Shown here: positions 53,801 to 61,500 of the stretch, in pieces
Layout of the letters: each line of letters opens with the position of its first letter
Position numbering within the stretch: the first letter of the stretch is position 1
From: Hymenolepis diminuta
Taxonomy: Eukaryota; Platyhelminthes; Cestoda; Cyclophyllidea; Hymenolepididae
Assembly (NCBI GenBank): GCA_900708905.1
Contig: CAADRB010000029.1
Coordinates: forward strand, 1,724,946 to 1,788,945
Length of the DNA: 64,000 nt
Direction: 5' to 3'
Program-made: the position numbers and the translations under genes
Notes under the pieces: generated by a model
The model's input: the letters and a program-made list of their open reading frames with translations, nothing else
Databases searched by the model: none
What the model was told of the DNA's origin: nothing

Positions 53801-56049
53801 AATTTTCAATTATGTAAAAAAATAGTTAACCAACGTCGAGTGGTTTTCCAAACAGCATTTGGGTGTTTTGACTCCTACAAAAGACACTCTTGGTTAAATT
53901 ATCATTTACCATAATGCCATTCCCATTCCTGGCCATGTAAATGTAAATCTAAATCGTCTTCGATGAATTTTTGTGGTGATAAATACTAAAAATAGATAAA
54001 CATAACGAATATCCGAAAGCAATGAGAAATGTTAGTTTATATTCTTTAGTCCGAACCAGAATGGTTAGAAAGTGAAAATCCCGGATCTCAGATCCAAATC
54101 TTCCCCTCCCTTCCCGCTACATTAAAACCTCAAATTGATATATCTGCCTGTCAGATTAGTAAGTAGTATACTAGCTTCATAAGTAGAAGGATAATTATGT
54201 CACATTTCAATAGGATTGGGTTATTGCGAAATGCGAAATGAATTTCAGTTCCATCATTTTAGATAAACTTTGGAGCATGATCTTTTCTACTATTCGGGAC
54301 TTTCTTTTCTGTCAAAAGTGAGTTTTCCTCTACCGAATGCTAGATTTAAAGTTAAACACAATTTCAACTCTCTTTGATTCCTTTTTTTCTAGTTTGCCAA
54401 CGGAAAATCTTTCGGGTGAAGAGTTCCAACAACATGAAGCACTAGATTGCAAGGTGAGAGTTTAAAATATTCTACGGTGAAGCTTTATCGGAAATTTTTA
54501 TAGAGCCCACCCTTGCAATACAGAAATGAAATCATCGAACCCTAATGGGTGAGATTGTTGTAGGGGACTGTGCACAATAGCAAACTTAGTGAGCGACCAT
54601 TAAGTTCCTGCTGAGTTATCACCCTTTCAACTTCTTATGATCTTCACTACACGAGATGGAGATAGGGGAGGATGTTGGTAGCAGAACTATATTGAAATTA
54701 ATGAGAAAAGTCTGAGGGTTGAGAGAACGTGATACAGTGGGGGGGGGGGAGACTTAGCGAGTTAACAGGATCGAGTTTTCTGTATTTGATGTAACCTAAT
54801 CAAGTTTAGGTCACTTGACCGCTTCGACTTTCAAATGACGAACTGAGTCATAAGGTCGGGCTGACTCAAAGCAGGAAAATATGCATGGAAAATAAACGTG
54901 AAATAATTATAGAAATATTGATGTAAAGTTTAAACCGAGAAAGTTGTAATGAGCGTAGTCATCCATTGAGGTTTTCGTTCTCACTTTTTTTCCTTTGTAG
55001 TATATCGACTTGATTCGCGATTTATTTCTTTCAAAACCGGAGGGAATGCCTCCTAAATTCCTCGAACAGTTGGTAGGAATATTGGGATTAGGCGCAATTG
55101 AAGCATCCATAACTGCTGCAGATTTTACCCTACTGGATCCAAGCACTCTAAGACCAGCTCCTCTCTCAAATGCCAATGATTCCCTTTCTAAACGTCCGTC
55201 ACTAACGATGGGATCTCTTCAGCCATTCGTCCATCGTTCTCCTTCCATCACTGCCAAGTCTGCCGTCTCGAACTGTCCCTCTGCTTCATCTTCCGACAGT
55301 GATTTACGTTCCTTTGCCTCACGAGAGAAGTTCATGCATCGATGCTTTGAGGCTCTGCTCAATTTCGCTTTTTTCTCTGCTCAGGCAGACGATTCTCCCT
55401 CAAGTTCTCCTAAAAAAACCACCAAGTCCCCGAAATTTGGTGGGGCTAATAAACCCCATATCGTGCTCTGTCGCACTGCAATTCGAGATATTCTAGACCG
55501 GTGTCGATTCATTCTCCATCGGTTTGTTAAGTCGGCCCAGTTGACTGGAAAATGCCCACTTCCACGGTGAGTATCATATACTACCTCAGTATTGAATAAG
55601 TAGTCGCGTGATATATATGCCAACCTATTTCTACCATCGCTCTTTCCATTTTCTTTCCTCTTTTCTTCTTATGGACCGCCTAGTGCTAGGTTGTCGGAGG
55701 TGAACTTCGCGCTGCAGGCGTTGGCTCTTCTTCTCACAACTTTTACAACTTCTTCACAGCAAAATCTCCCGACCGCCCGTCCTTCCGTGTCGGCATCTAG
55801 TGAGTGTTTAACACACCCTTCAATACTAAACTAATTTAAAGGATGTTAATGCGGTCTTTAATTTGATTTCTAGTCGATGCAAGCACCTGGAGTTACGTAA
55901 TCGATATTTACCCCATGGTTGTGGACTGTATCTTCGTGACGGAAGCCTCTACTCAACTCCTTCCTGGTATTCATCGATTGCTTCAGCTCTATGGACGTTT
56001 ACTTCAACCCAAGACGAACAATAATACTGTGGTCGCAGACAGTCCTTGA
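14804..56049 (+). CDS. MON2: MON2 homologue, C-terminal 1024 residues in 17 exons (5' partial)
   Basis: MON2 is a large HEAT-like scaffold on trans-Golgi and endosomal membranes. It is related to BIG/GBF Arf-GEFs but lacks the Sec7 domain, and works with Dopey proteins and a P4-ATPase in endosome-to-Golgi transport (family knowledge). Seen here: 17 exons with GT-AG borders and matching phases, joining to 1024 residues and a TGA stop. Blocks recognisable from animal MON2, in order, are [104 protein letters not shown] and a closing helical segment. Vertebrate MON2 is about 1,700 residues, so roughly the last 60 percent is here and the DCB/HUS N-terminal part is missing. The first exon opens one base into a codon, so an upstream exon must exist. 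Introns range from 65 bp to 13.7 kb. Three hold other elements: a nested antisense GPCR and two mariners. Identification is firm; exact exon ends rest on splice consensus only. Confidence 0.95.
17085..17175. repeat. Family 2 repeat fragment
   Basis: CATGAAGTTTAGAGCTTATT and AAATTGGATTGAGTTGCTGG resemble the centre of the family 2 copies near 3.6 and 4.5 kb. The fragment is short and uncertain. Confidence 0.3.
17281..17360 (+). repeat. SINE-like repeat, fragment
   Basis: A forward fragment with ATCAGAGGTCTTCATCGGTC followed by CAATGAGTGGAATAGCCAACT, matching the head/body junction of the family. Confidence 0.4.
18537..18638 (+). CDS. MON2: MON2 exon 2 (residues 30-63)
   Basis: The acceptor follows a long T-tract (ctatag) and the donor is gtgagt. 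The exon is 34 whole codons and contains [16 protein letters not shown], the counterpart of LLETGLVNMHRIEILW in vertebrate MON2. A second possible donor two bases upstream would break the phase with exon 3. Confidence 0.9.
24668..24745 (-). repeat. SINE-like repeat, tRNA-like head only
   Basis: On the - strand it reads GTGGCGTAGTGATTAAGATG, a good pol III box A-like start, then GTCTGCCACGTCAGATGG. The head resembles that of the copy at 48622, but the body is missing. Confidence 0.45.
25021..26223 (-). CDS. Rhodopsin-family GPCR, myosuppressin/DMSR-like peptide receptor
   Basis: A complete, apparently intronless 400-residue reading frame. Likely role: plasma-membrane receptor for an FMRFamide-related neuropeptide signalling through G proteins (inferred from family resemblance). 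Visible: N-glycosylation sites at N3 and N7; seven hydrophobic segments at about 35-58, 67-90, 107-134, 150-170, 208-233, 288-312 and 325-347; N49 in TM1; [16 protein letters not shown] with D76 in TM2; AIFRSW at 133-138 where most receptors have DRY; a charged third loop rich in Lys, Asn and Asp; [10 protein letters not shown] in TM6, typical of myosuppressin/DMSR and sex-peptide-receptor relatives; and [20 protein letters not shown] in TM7 and helix 8, where NPxxY is replaced. I see no cysteine at the TM3 start or in the second extracellular loop, so the usual disulphide seems absent. The start is the first Met in frame and gives a normal N-terminus. It lies antisense inside a MON2 intron. 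The ligand is unknown. Confidence 0.9.
   Translation of the reverse strand: MSNETINLSPDPDLSHCTDYPGLHTFDQHYRTIHAYLSLSICLLGILTNALNAVVLTYSRMRSPTNLLLTSIALADSVTMLGYGGRDIYLHFITSPDPIATPHGQAGIYFLLFTNFTTIAAHIFSTIMTVMLAIFRSWVLYRPQCQVLYKHIKFTIIIASILSAVMFVLCISTERVGKIDSSTLPSDRTEDYYWFAVGEGLDNLERAKFIIYGCFSKLASSILITFFTALILVAMEKARIRYLNLKHRSQNARKEGKSDKPNGDADGNKDQQNLTQKKRESRSNHRTTVMLVAVVVSFVITEAPQGVLITMTAIADDCFTYKVYAPIGDLIDILVLLNASTNFILYCAMSAQFRKSFQELIMEDLIYRTCKRGKKSGEEDDPREIRKTKQQVETVFVHHI
26260..26340 (-). promoter_or_regulatory. Candidate GPCR promoter: two CCAAT boxes and TTTAAA
   Basis: Read on the - strand, this patch is clearly more GC-rich than its surroundings. It holds GGCCAATTA (CCAAT at 26327-26331) and GGCCAATCA (CCAAT at 26301-26305), 78 and 104 bp upstream of the GPCR start codon, followed by TTTAAA at 26264-26269. 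The spacing suits a CCAAT/TATA-like promoter with a very short 5' UTR. This is inference from motifs only. Confidence 0.4.
27790..28440 (-). mobile_element. Decayed mariner-type (DD37D-like) transposase relic
   Basis: A Tc1/mariner-superfamily transposase of the DD37D type, read on the - strand across several frames. In order: [32 protein letters not shown] (a segment normally following this is deleted), [41 protein letters not shown], then after a shift in an ATGG mini-repeat [11 protein letters not shown], a stop, [13 protein letters not shown], and a C-terminal relic ending near MKACSQS. The second Asp (QQD) is kept; the third is His (NPLH). It is far older than the two DD34D copies and clearly dead. 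It lies in the same MON2 intron as the GPCR. No terminal repeats were recognised. Confidence 0.8.
29935..30010. repeat. Family 2 repeat fragment
   Basis: CGAACACGTTAAATATCAAA followed by ATAGCTCAGTAAAAG lines up with copy a at 3380-3415 (ACACGTGAAATAGCAAAATA, then GTTCAGTAAGG). Only the left part is kept. Confidence 0.4.
32380..32493 (+). CDS. MON2: MON2 exon 3 (residues 64-101)
   Basis: The exon is 38 whole codons between tttttgtag and gtgagt. It reads [18 protein letters not shown], the diverged equivalent of the vertebrate segment ending REWGAEALTSLIKAG. It follows the 13.7-kb intron that contains the GPCR gene. Confidence 0.85.
32568..32743 (+). CDS. MON2: MON2 exon 4 (residues 102-160)
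   Basis: Only 74 bp separates it from exon 3. It reads [20 protein letters not shown], then [17 protein letters not shown], matching the vertebrate LNPLKEMSNI and GPGWPLVLGVMGAI blocks. It ends with two bases of a split serine codon before gtgag. Confidence 0.9.
32744..33643 (+). other. MON2 intron, 0.9 kb
   Basis: Non-coding. It contains a short direct repeat of ATCTGACAGG near 33130 and 33160. Confidence 0.8.
33644..33806 (+). CDS. MON2: MON2 exon 5 (residues 160-214)
   Basis: This is one of the best conserved blocks: [18 protein letters not shown], then [13 protein letters not shown]. It begins with the third base of the split Ser codon from exon 4 and ends in phase 0 at gtaggt. Confidence 0.95.
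37285..37400 (+). repeat. SINE-like repeat, weak fragment
   Basis: A forward fragment with GGTCGAAGGCCACGGATTCC and AGTGAATGAAATGACC, in the order expected for the head/body junction. It is heavily mutated. Confidence 0.3.
37850..38085 (-). repeat. SINE-like repeat, near full-length
   Basis: It runs from GAGCTCATTTAAGATAGCG through CTTTATTAGCCAAACTTAAC and CGGTCATTCCGCTCACT to the tRNA-like head (ATCGAACGCGTGACCTCTGG in the + strand). It parallels the copy at 48622-48835. Mariner copy 1 begins about 60 bp further on. Confidence 0.6.
38326..39345 (+). pseudogene. Mariner transposase pseudogene, copy 1
   Basis: The cut-and-paste transposase starts [19 protein letters not shown], a mariner N-terminal helix-turn-helix region, then has [12 protein letters not shown] and [13 protein letters not shown] lost base in an A-run near 38548 shifts the frame and gives a stop at 38566. 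The first catalytic Asp lies in the unread gap. After the gap come HQDNAPCDK, then an in-frame TGA, then LLPHPPYS(L)[10 protein letters not shown]. The second Asp (HQD) and third Asp (PND) are 34 residues apart, giving DD34D. A further shift lies in the short A-run after ADLK near 39200, and a TAA lies three codons before the normal end. No full enzyme can be made. Confidence 0.9.
38611..39002. other. Assembly gap inside mariner copy 1
   Basis: 392 unread bases. Reading frames that appear to cross this stretch are artefacts. The gap covers the central part of the transposase, including the first catalytic Asp. Confidence 1.
40223..40459 (+). CDS. MON2: MON2 exon 6 (residues 215-293)
   Basis: The exon is 79 codons between ccttacag and gtaagc. 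It carries [23 protein letters not shown] and [17 protein letters not shown], equal to the [18 protein letters not shown] signature of vertebrate MON2. The linker between the two conserved blocks is shorter than in vertebrates as I recall it. Confidence 0.95.
40460..41962 (+). other. MON2 intron, 1.5 kb
   Basis: Non-coding; nothing recognised. Confidence 0.8.
41963..42185 (+). CDS. MON2: MON2 exon 7 (residues 294-368), glycine-rich linker
   Basis: The exon reads [13 protein letters not shown], then a Gly/Ser-rich linker ([12 protein letters not shown]), then [17 protein letters not shown] and LSGVARCF, which is the vertebrate ILIHHSRDTAEKQWAET block. It ends one base into the next codon at gtgagt. 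Confidence 0.95.
42186..45494 (+). other. MON2 intron, 3.3 kb
   Basis: Non-coding. It contains the CT/C microsatellite at 44411. An 81-codon frame at 42772 has no recognisable domain. Confidence 0.8.
44411..44433. repeat. Pyrimidine microsatellite (CT)n with C-run
   Basis: A CT-dinucleotide run interrupted by about ten consecutive C bases, within a MON2 intron. Confidence 0.8.
45495..45784 (+). CDS. MON2: MON2 exon 8 (residues 368-464)
   Basis: The exon starts by completing a split Asp codon and reads [19 protein letters not shown], matching the FSRAWDVLLDHIQ block. It then has [12 protein letters not shown], the counterpart of WWAAWNTWYRIG. The roughly 100-residue linker found between these blocks in vertebrates is almost absent. 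A polyglutamine-like QQQQNQ lies near the end. Confidence 0.92.
45850..46164 (+). CDS. MON2: MON2 exon 9 (residues 465-569)
   Basis: The exon is 105 codons separated from exon 8 by a 65-bp intron, the shortest here. It reads [16 protein letters not shown], then [15 protein letters not shown], then a helical stretch ending FNCLSLIAE. The order agrees with the vertebrate protein, but sequence identity is modest. Confidence 0.88.
46236..46352 (+). CDS. MON2: MON2 exon 10 (residues 570-608)
   Basis: The exon is 39 codons between gatttcag and gttagt, 71 bp after exon 9. It encodes [20 protein letters not shown], similar to the IFDQLLAFVEFSCKPP helix of vertebrate MON2. Confidence 0.87.
46353..48464 (+). 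other. MON2 intron, 2.1 kb
   Basis: Non-coding; nothing recognised besides the splice sites gttagt and tttctag. Confidence 0.8.
48465..48593 (+). CDS. MON2: MON2 exon 11 (residues 609-651)
   Basis: The exon is 43 codons and reads [20 protein letters not shown], matching the vertebrate [20 protein letters not shown]. The donor is gtgagg. The vertebrate segment just before this block, including AKYNQIQLFAP, seems shortened or absent. Confidence 0.9.
48594..49855 (+). other. MON2 intron, 1.3 kb
   Basis: It contains the best preserved SINE-like copy near its 5' end; the remainder shows nothing. Confidence 0.8.
48622..48835 (-). repeat. SINE-like repeat, best preserved copy with tRNA-like head
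   Basis: Read on the - strand: TTAGTTACGCCATGGTCACC, then GTCAGAGGTCACAGGTTCGA continuing as a box B-like GGTTCGATTC, then GTGAGCGGAGTGACCAATC, then a body of about 130 bp ending CAATGGGCTTGGAA. The head length and box B position fit a tRNA-derived SINE. It lies in the intron after MON2 exon 11. Confidence 0.65.
49856..50003 (+). CDS. MON2: MON2 exon 12 (residues 652-701)
   Basis: The exon reads [20 protein letters not shown], then [11 protein letters not shown], matching [20 protein letters not shown] and LSIGLPVA. It ends one base into a codon that exon 13 completes as Asp, more than 4 kb downstream beyond a mariner insertion. Confidence 0.92.
51409..52469 (+). pseudogene. Mariner transposase pseudogene, copy 2
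   Basis: It has the same N-terminal 68 residues as copy 1 before the gap. After the gap it shares the TGA following HQDNAPCDK, the frame shift after FADLK and the early TAA near the C-terminus. It keeps the canonical [12 protein letters not shown], where copy 1 has SL. The A-run shift of copy 1 cannot be checked because it falls in the gap. Three shared lesions mean the common source copy already lacked a working enzyme. Confidence 0.9.
51615..52123. other. Assembly gap inside mariner copy 2
   Basis: 509 unread bases at nearly the same place as the gap in copy 1. Measured from the transposase ATG, the distance to the shared GCGTTTGAAGG word is 717 here and 677 in copy 1, so at least one gap length is only an estimate. 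Confidence 1.
54263..54317 (+). CDS. MON2: MON2 exon 13, 55-bp short exon (residues 701-719)
   Basis: This small exon reads [18 protein letters not shown], the counterpart of FDSMWPELANTFEDFLF. Phases fit both neighbours: it takes two bases of an Asp codon from the acceptor side and leaves two bases of an Asn codon. The donor is gtgagt. Confidence 0.88.
54393..54453 (+). CDS. MON2: MON2 exon 14, 61-bp short exon (residues 719-739)
   Basis: This short exon reads [20 protein letters not shown], matching the vertebrate IPPDNLSIQEFQRNENID. The intron before it is 75 bp. It ends in phase 0 at gtgaga. Confidence 0.9.
54454..55000 (+). other. MON2 intron, 0.5 kb
   Basis: Non-coding, with a run of nine or ten G near 54740 and a strong T-rich tract before the acceptor. 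Confidence 0.8.
55001..55566 (+). CDS. MON2: MON2 exon 15, largest exon with a serine-rich insertion (residues 740-928)
   Basis: The exon is 566 bp between cctttgtag and gtgagt. It starts [20 protein letters not shown], then has a Ser/Pro-rich low-complexity stretch of about 70 residues. It resumes with [19 protein letters not shown] (vertebrate REEFSKMCFETLLQFSF), has a second Ser/Lys-rich patch ([14 protein letters not shown]), and ends with [13 protein letters not shown] and LTGKCPLPR, which equals LSGKCPLPR. Confidence 0.95.
55684..55799 (+). CDS. MON2: MON2 exon 16 (residues 928-967)
   Basis: The exon follows a 117-bp intron ending accgcctag and completes the Arg of the PLPR motif. It reads [20 protein letters not shown], the counterpart of VTEIIFVLKAVSTLIDSL. 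The donor is gtgagt, one base into an Ile codon. A second AG lies six bases further in, so a two-residue shorter splice form is possible. Confidence 0.9.
55874..56049 (+). CDS. MON2: MON2 exon 17, terminal exon (residues 967-1024 and stop)
   Basis: The exon reads [20 protein letters not shown], then [17 protein letters not shown], and ends VVADSP before TGA at 56047-56049. It matches the final WAQVIALYPTLVECI block of vertebrate MON2, so this is the true end of the protein. Confidence 0.93.
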
Positions 56050-56386
56050 GCTATTTACAATTCTTTTTTTCTTACTCCTCCATCCTTCCGTTTCTTTCTC
56101 GAATTGGTAACATTTTTTGATAGATGAGTATTGTTAACAACTATTTCACCAACCTTATCTCCATGTCCTTTCTCCCCCTCATATACTTCTTAAAGTTCTT
56201 ATGGACTTTTCTACGTTCTGCCCGTCTTCCTTTTTCCTTCCCATATCTTGATAGACGCTTTTTGCAGCTAAAGTGAAAATGACTTAAGTGGGTCTTATAT
56301 TTTTTGGTAGGGCTGATTGAAGTGTTAAGCTTAGCAAAAAACTGGATTTCATAGAAGTATTAACAAATTATTTGCTGCATTAGATG

Positions 56387-56392
56387 AATAAA
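56387..56392 (+). promoter_or_regulatory. Putative polyadenylation signal for MON2
   Basis: An AATAAA hexamer lies about 340 bp after the MON2 stop codon and would give a short 3' UTR. Such hexamers are common in AT-rich DNA, so this is only a candidate. Confidence 0.4.
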
Positions 56393-58559
56393 ATTGGTTG
56401 TTATAAAGTTAGGTTTCTGGTTATACCCTACCCCACTTTAAAGAAAGATGAGAGATGTCTTTATTGTCGATTTTTTGGATTTGCGAATACAAATAGTGCA
56501 TATTCAGCAAGCGATAATAACTAGCGAAATATGTGATAAAATGCGTGAAATTCAGTGTCGTCGGCTGTGCGGCGCAGATTTGAAATCAATGGTTGCTCTT
56601 CCATTATAACATTCCTTCCTACGTCCGTGACCTTGTTAAGTTCTGTTAGACCACCGAAACTGGGAGGGAGATTGATCATTAGTATAGTAGTTTAGGATAT
56701 CTGCTTTGGCAAATGTACGACTTTGAGGTCAGGAAACTGCTGTAAGAAAGCAGCTTGGGAGAATTGTGGATATGACATTGTTTGACTTTGCTGATATCCG
56801 GATTCGGACTCGTAATAAAATTCAAATGAAATACCATTAAATAGTGGACGTATCAGGGCGAAATATCTCAGCTAAATAAATGTTTTAATGCAGTTAGTCT
56901 GGTCAGCAGGAGGTCGGAAAACCGCGATTTGCCCTGTAACAATTAGAAATGTCATATTTGTGGCGACTTCACGAATAAATAAGCATTTTACACTCCAATT
57001 TAGTACTCAGAGTATATCCGCTTCTCTTTATAAATGTGTTTAAGAGATCCCCGAAGTCATAGTCCTACTCGAAATAGATGTATTCAGTCACTCTTCTAAT
57101 TCTTAACTTAAAGTACATTAAGACTGACAAATATGCGTATCTGACATCACAGCTTAGCAACTTTGGACTTTATGATTGTAGCATAATTCCGTAGATATTT
57201 CAATTAGCAGTAGGAAGCTCTAATTGTGTGCCGCAACAGATTCCAACATTTGAGAATCATTATCGCACGCTTTAGCAGTCTTCAGTTTGGAATAAATAAA
57301 TTTCCTTCAGTAAATCATGGGACCTGTATTTCAGGCCAAAATGAATTTTAGAGCAAGGTAGACGTTGGTTAAATGCGGTCCACTTCATCAATTAGGTAAA
57401 TGAACCAGTTCACTGTTAAAATTATGAACTATTCCTTACACCAAAAGAACGTTTAATAGTTTTCTTCCATTCCTCTCAAGGAAATTTTCGTACAATTAAT
57501 TTCTCTATGAAGAACTCACTAAAATTACATAGTATGTAACCCTTTTGTGGTGTCATCAGCCGGACATTATTGTTGGAATCTTAAATGGTTTTCCCCCATT
57601 TCTTTGGCAGCTGAAAGTCCGTCATAGAGGTGAATAGCTACACAAAAGTGAAATATACTTTACCTTTACAGAAATAAATTTTTTATACTTTCATAGTTGT
57701 GAATCCCTGTGGTAGCCTATAGTGAGAATACAAGACGCCCTTATTTTTATTGATTAATTTCTGTTTTAATTTTATTGATAAAATATTATGATAAAAATTG
57801 AATGCTCATTTTGATGCACTATTTTTGAAGTTTCTGAAATTAAAATTATTAAATTTAGATTATAAAATATAGTTTTATGGATATTCACATGGTACCTTTT
57901 CATTTTTATTTAATTGAGGAACTATTATCTTTTTTGTATTAAAATTTAGCAATTTTTGTCAGTTATTTAAGCTACCAAGTTTAGCTAGAATTAATCTCAA
58001 ACTGAATTAAATATAGCAGGATGTGAGTTTCCCATGAATTTAGTAAGAAAGCTCATCGAAATATTTAGAGTGGCGAATCTGAGAACTTAGTTGCAAATTA
58101 GGTTCAAAATACAAACTTATGATGTAGTACCGCAACGTTTTAAGGTATCAGTTTTGTGTGGCATGATCACCAAAGTCATGATAAGTAATCATTACCCAAT
58201 CGGCCTTATCGGTTTGAAGGTCTTCCTATTCTTAAATATTCATTTAATTCAAAAAGAAAATGCAGACAGAATGTATGGAGTAACTTCATTTGTAAAAACA
58301 AAATAATCTAATAATTTACCGGTTTTATAATGGATCACAAGAAGAACATACACAACAAAGATTTTGAAATAGAATCAGTACAATGACATGTTAGGGTTAG
58401 ATAACAACTAACAGTTTGCAGCTAACAAATAACGACAGCAATAACAGTCACCGATTTGTAACTGCTTGAGCTAACAACAATTGTGAAGCAGAACTCCAAG
58501 AGTTGATTAGACCAAAAATGTACTCAAGGAAACCACAACGCGTATTGATACGAATGGAA

Positions 58560-58581
58560 GAGAGAGAGAGAGAGAGAGCAG
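58560..58581. repeat. (GA)n microsatellite
   Basis: About ten uninterrupted AG units inside a GC-richer, purine-rich patch downstream of MON2. Confidence 0.9.
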
Positions 58582-61500
58582 CGCGCTGAGGAAGAGAGGA
58601 GATGAGCAGGAAGTGTAGGAGCCGGTAGCTGGCAGGCGTGTGTTGCTATTGTGCGGGAAACAAAGATAGCTTTATATGAGTCACTTGGATAAGGATGCGT
58701 GAGAATCAGAGAGAAAGGGGGGAAATTCGATGGGCGCGTTTAGACATGGCAGATAGGTGTTATGCGTCATAAGTACACAACAGACGTTACTCCAACTTCA
58801 TGGGCAAAAAACGGAGGTACTGTCATAGAGAATGCGAATAAAATGTAATTCGGGAAATGCATAGAGAGTTATCCTTTAGACATTTGGCTGAAATTTCATA
58901 AGCAACTCATTTCATGGCCATGAGTTATATTTTAAGATTTTGAAGCTCTTTACATTGATCTGTGCATGTATTTCTGTAATGACTAACATCCATCTGTGCG
59001 TTCGATTAACTGGCATTCAAACTTCATAGTGTATCGATGACCCAACCATTTATATCTGCAATATCTGCAGATATTATTATATAGGTCTCTAAAAAATCTA
59101 TTTTTGAGTTCATTTCTTCATTACTCTTTATTTCTACATGCAATATTTTAGACAGTTACAAAAAATTTTCAGAAAAGTCACTTAAAATGGATTAACTGGT
59201 ATAGGTAAGATTCTGCTAGTGTTAGCCAAAAGCCTTAGCAATCAAACGTGGTTAATTAACATTTTCAAAAAATGATTAAATTCTCTATCTACTTTACCTC
59301 ACTTGAAGGAAACAAGCGAAATCATAAACCGTATGTGAAAATAATTATAAGATTTTTTCTTTAGATGGCACTGCTAATTAATTAAACACAGTTAATGTAG
59401 ATTTTGGGAAAAAATTTCAACTACATACCGCTGGGATGTTATTTAGGATACGAGACCTAATCGTATAAGTCCAACTGTTGACGAGTTACAAGATTTGCCT
59501 CTGATTAAACTGAAATGTAAAATCTTGATAAAATGTGGTATAAAGTAGAGGCACCTAGTGGGTTAGATTAACTGAGGAATTTATGGGAAATAATATAGGG
59601 CAAGTTTTCGTGACTTTCGAAACTGAAACCGTTTGTCTAGCAGACATTGCAGACAAGCTAGCTAGTCGCACCTCATTATATGTCTTAAACAGACAACAAC
59701 GTCACTATCTAATTTATTAGTTATTAGTATCGAAAATGATGAAATGTAACATATGACACCCAAATACAATGTGATTATCTTTAACCATTTGATGATTCCC
59801 CATTAATGGAATTGCTTCCCGTAAAAAGATCTGTTAAAGTAGTTTTAATCTAATGAAAAACTGATTGCTATCTTTACGGAGTTATTTGCTTGTAATCCTT
59901 TCCCATATCCATCAATAGGTATTATACTTAAGAAAAACTTTCAATGGTGAATATGTTCCCATTCTTAAGATATGTATTAAACTATAAAAAGAAAAAATAT
60001 AGAAAATAATGCAAACATAAAAATTTACCTTGGTTACATTTCAGCAGTAAGAGAATTTACTAAATATGTTGGTGGAAATTTGAAATTTTGACACAGAAGG
60101 GACAAAAGAGGTCTCATCTTTAACAATCTCAGCGCTCCTATGCTGAGATACCATTAACAAGTTTAGATTCCTCCTTTTTATCATTTATCCAACTTCCAAA
60201 GGAAATGATTTAGAAATCACAGGGTAGATGTGGATTCTTTAGCATCTATCCAATATTTGCCCACTTGAAAAGGATACTTATGTAGTGACTGAAAAACAGA
60301 AACATCTGATTGAAGAAAATGCATCGCAAACTCGATCAGAAAGAGACAAGAAAACTAGCTCACTTGAAACATTTCTCCCTAATTTTTATTTTAATTTTTT
60401 CTCTTTGGTTTAATTTCATCCATTTTTCTCATTTATAGACCCAAAGCTATTAAAATTAGATTTGTTATCTAAAATTAACCTATATGATACATATTTTCAT
60501 TAAAAAATATACGTAAGCGGCTGTACATATACTTTGAATATTTTATTTCATTAACTCTTATCAACCTCTGCTTTTTCAATTTGAAAAGTCTTCCATCGTT
60601 CGCAAGGCCGAAGTTCCGAATGAAAACCATTCATCCCTGGATCATAATGAAGAGAAATAGCGAGAAGGGAAAGCCGTTTCTTTCTTAATTTGTACAATCC
60701 ATGCACATTTGAATCTTTATTTAATAGAGTAGTATCGTATGCTATTTCATTTCTCCGGATATGGTAATTTTCTTCCCAAATTTAAGGCGAATGCATTTTC
60801 TATTAAACATATGTTTATTGAAAATTGTACTTGCATTTTAACTAAATATTGCTTCTTTTAATTAATAAAATAGAATAATTGTTATTGTTATATAAGCTAT
60901 TATTCTGAAATATTGCGGGTTTCCATAGCTGGTAAGTTTAAATATAAGAATGCATAAATTATTAATTCTTATAAATGCATGTAGCGGGGAATATCAGAAA
61001 ATTATCACACATAACTCATCGTACTCCAACGGCATTTTGAGTCTCCGTGAGAACAAATAATCACTAAAACAAAACCAATTTGCACTTTAAACTTCTGAGA
61101 TACAGAACAGGCGTAAATTTAAGCTGAAGTGATTAAGAAAATTAAAAATATTTGTGAAAATTATTTTATAGCCCATGGTGAGTGTTAAATAACTAGCGAT
61201 AACGTAATCACCTGAGAGCATATATGGTTAATTCCCTGTTATGTTATTATTCGAGATTGTACCCTTTCCATTATGAAATTGATACAATATATCAAAATTA
61301 TTTATTTGGTGTTGAAATCACAAGTCCATTGATTGTTAGCGTTGTTAAGTAGACAATTTATTTAATTTTTGATATTTTATTGGCATTTAATTGAATAGTA
61401 AGAGAATGAGGGATTTCTGGCTTAACTTGATAAACTAATCACCCATGAAAGTACTCATGATATACAAAATGGCGACGCTGCAAACAGAAATGCTTAAATC

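Larger units (their letters stand above)
50004..54262 (+). other. MON2 intron, 4.3 kb, hosting mariner copy 2
   Basis: It begins gtatgt and ends ttttag. The mariner at 51230-52533 fills almost a third of it. Nothing else was recognised. Confidence 0.8.
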
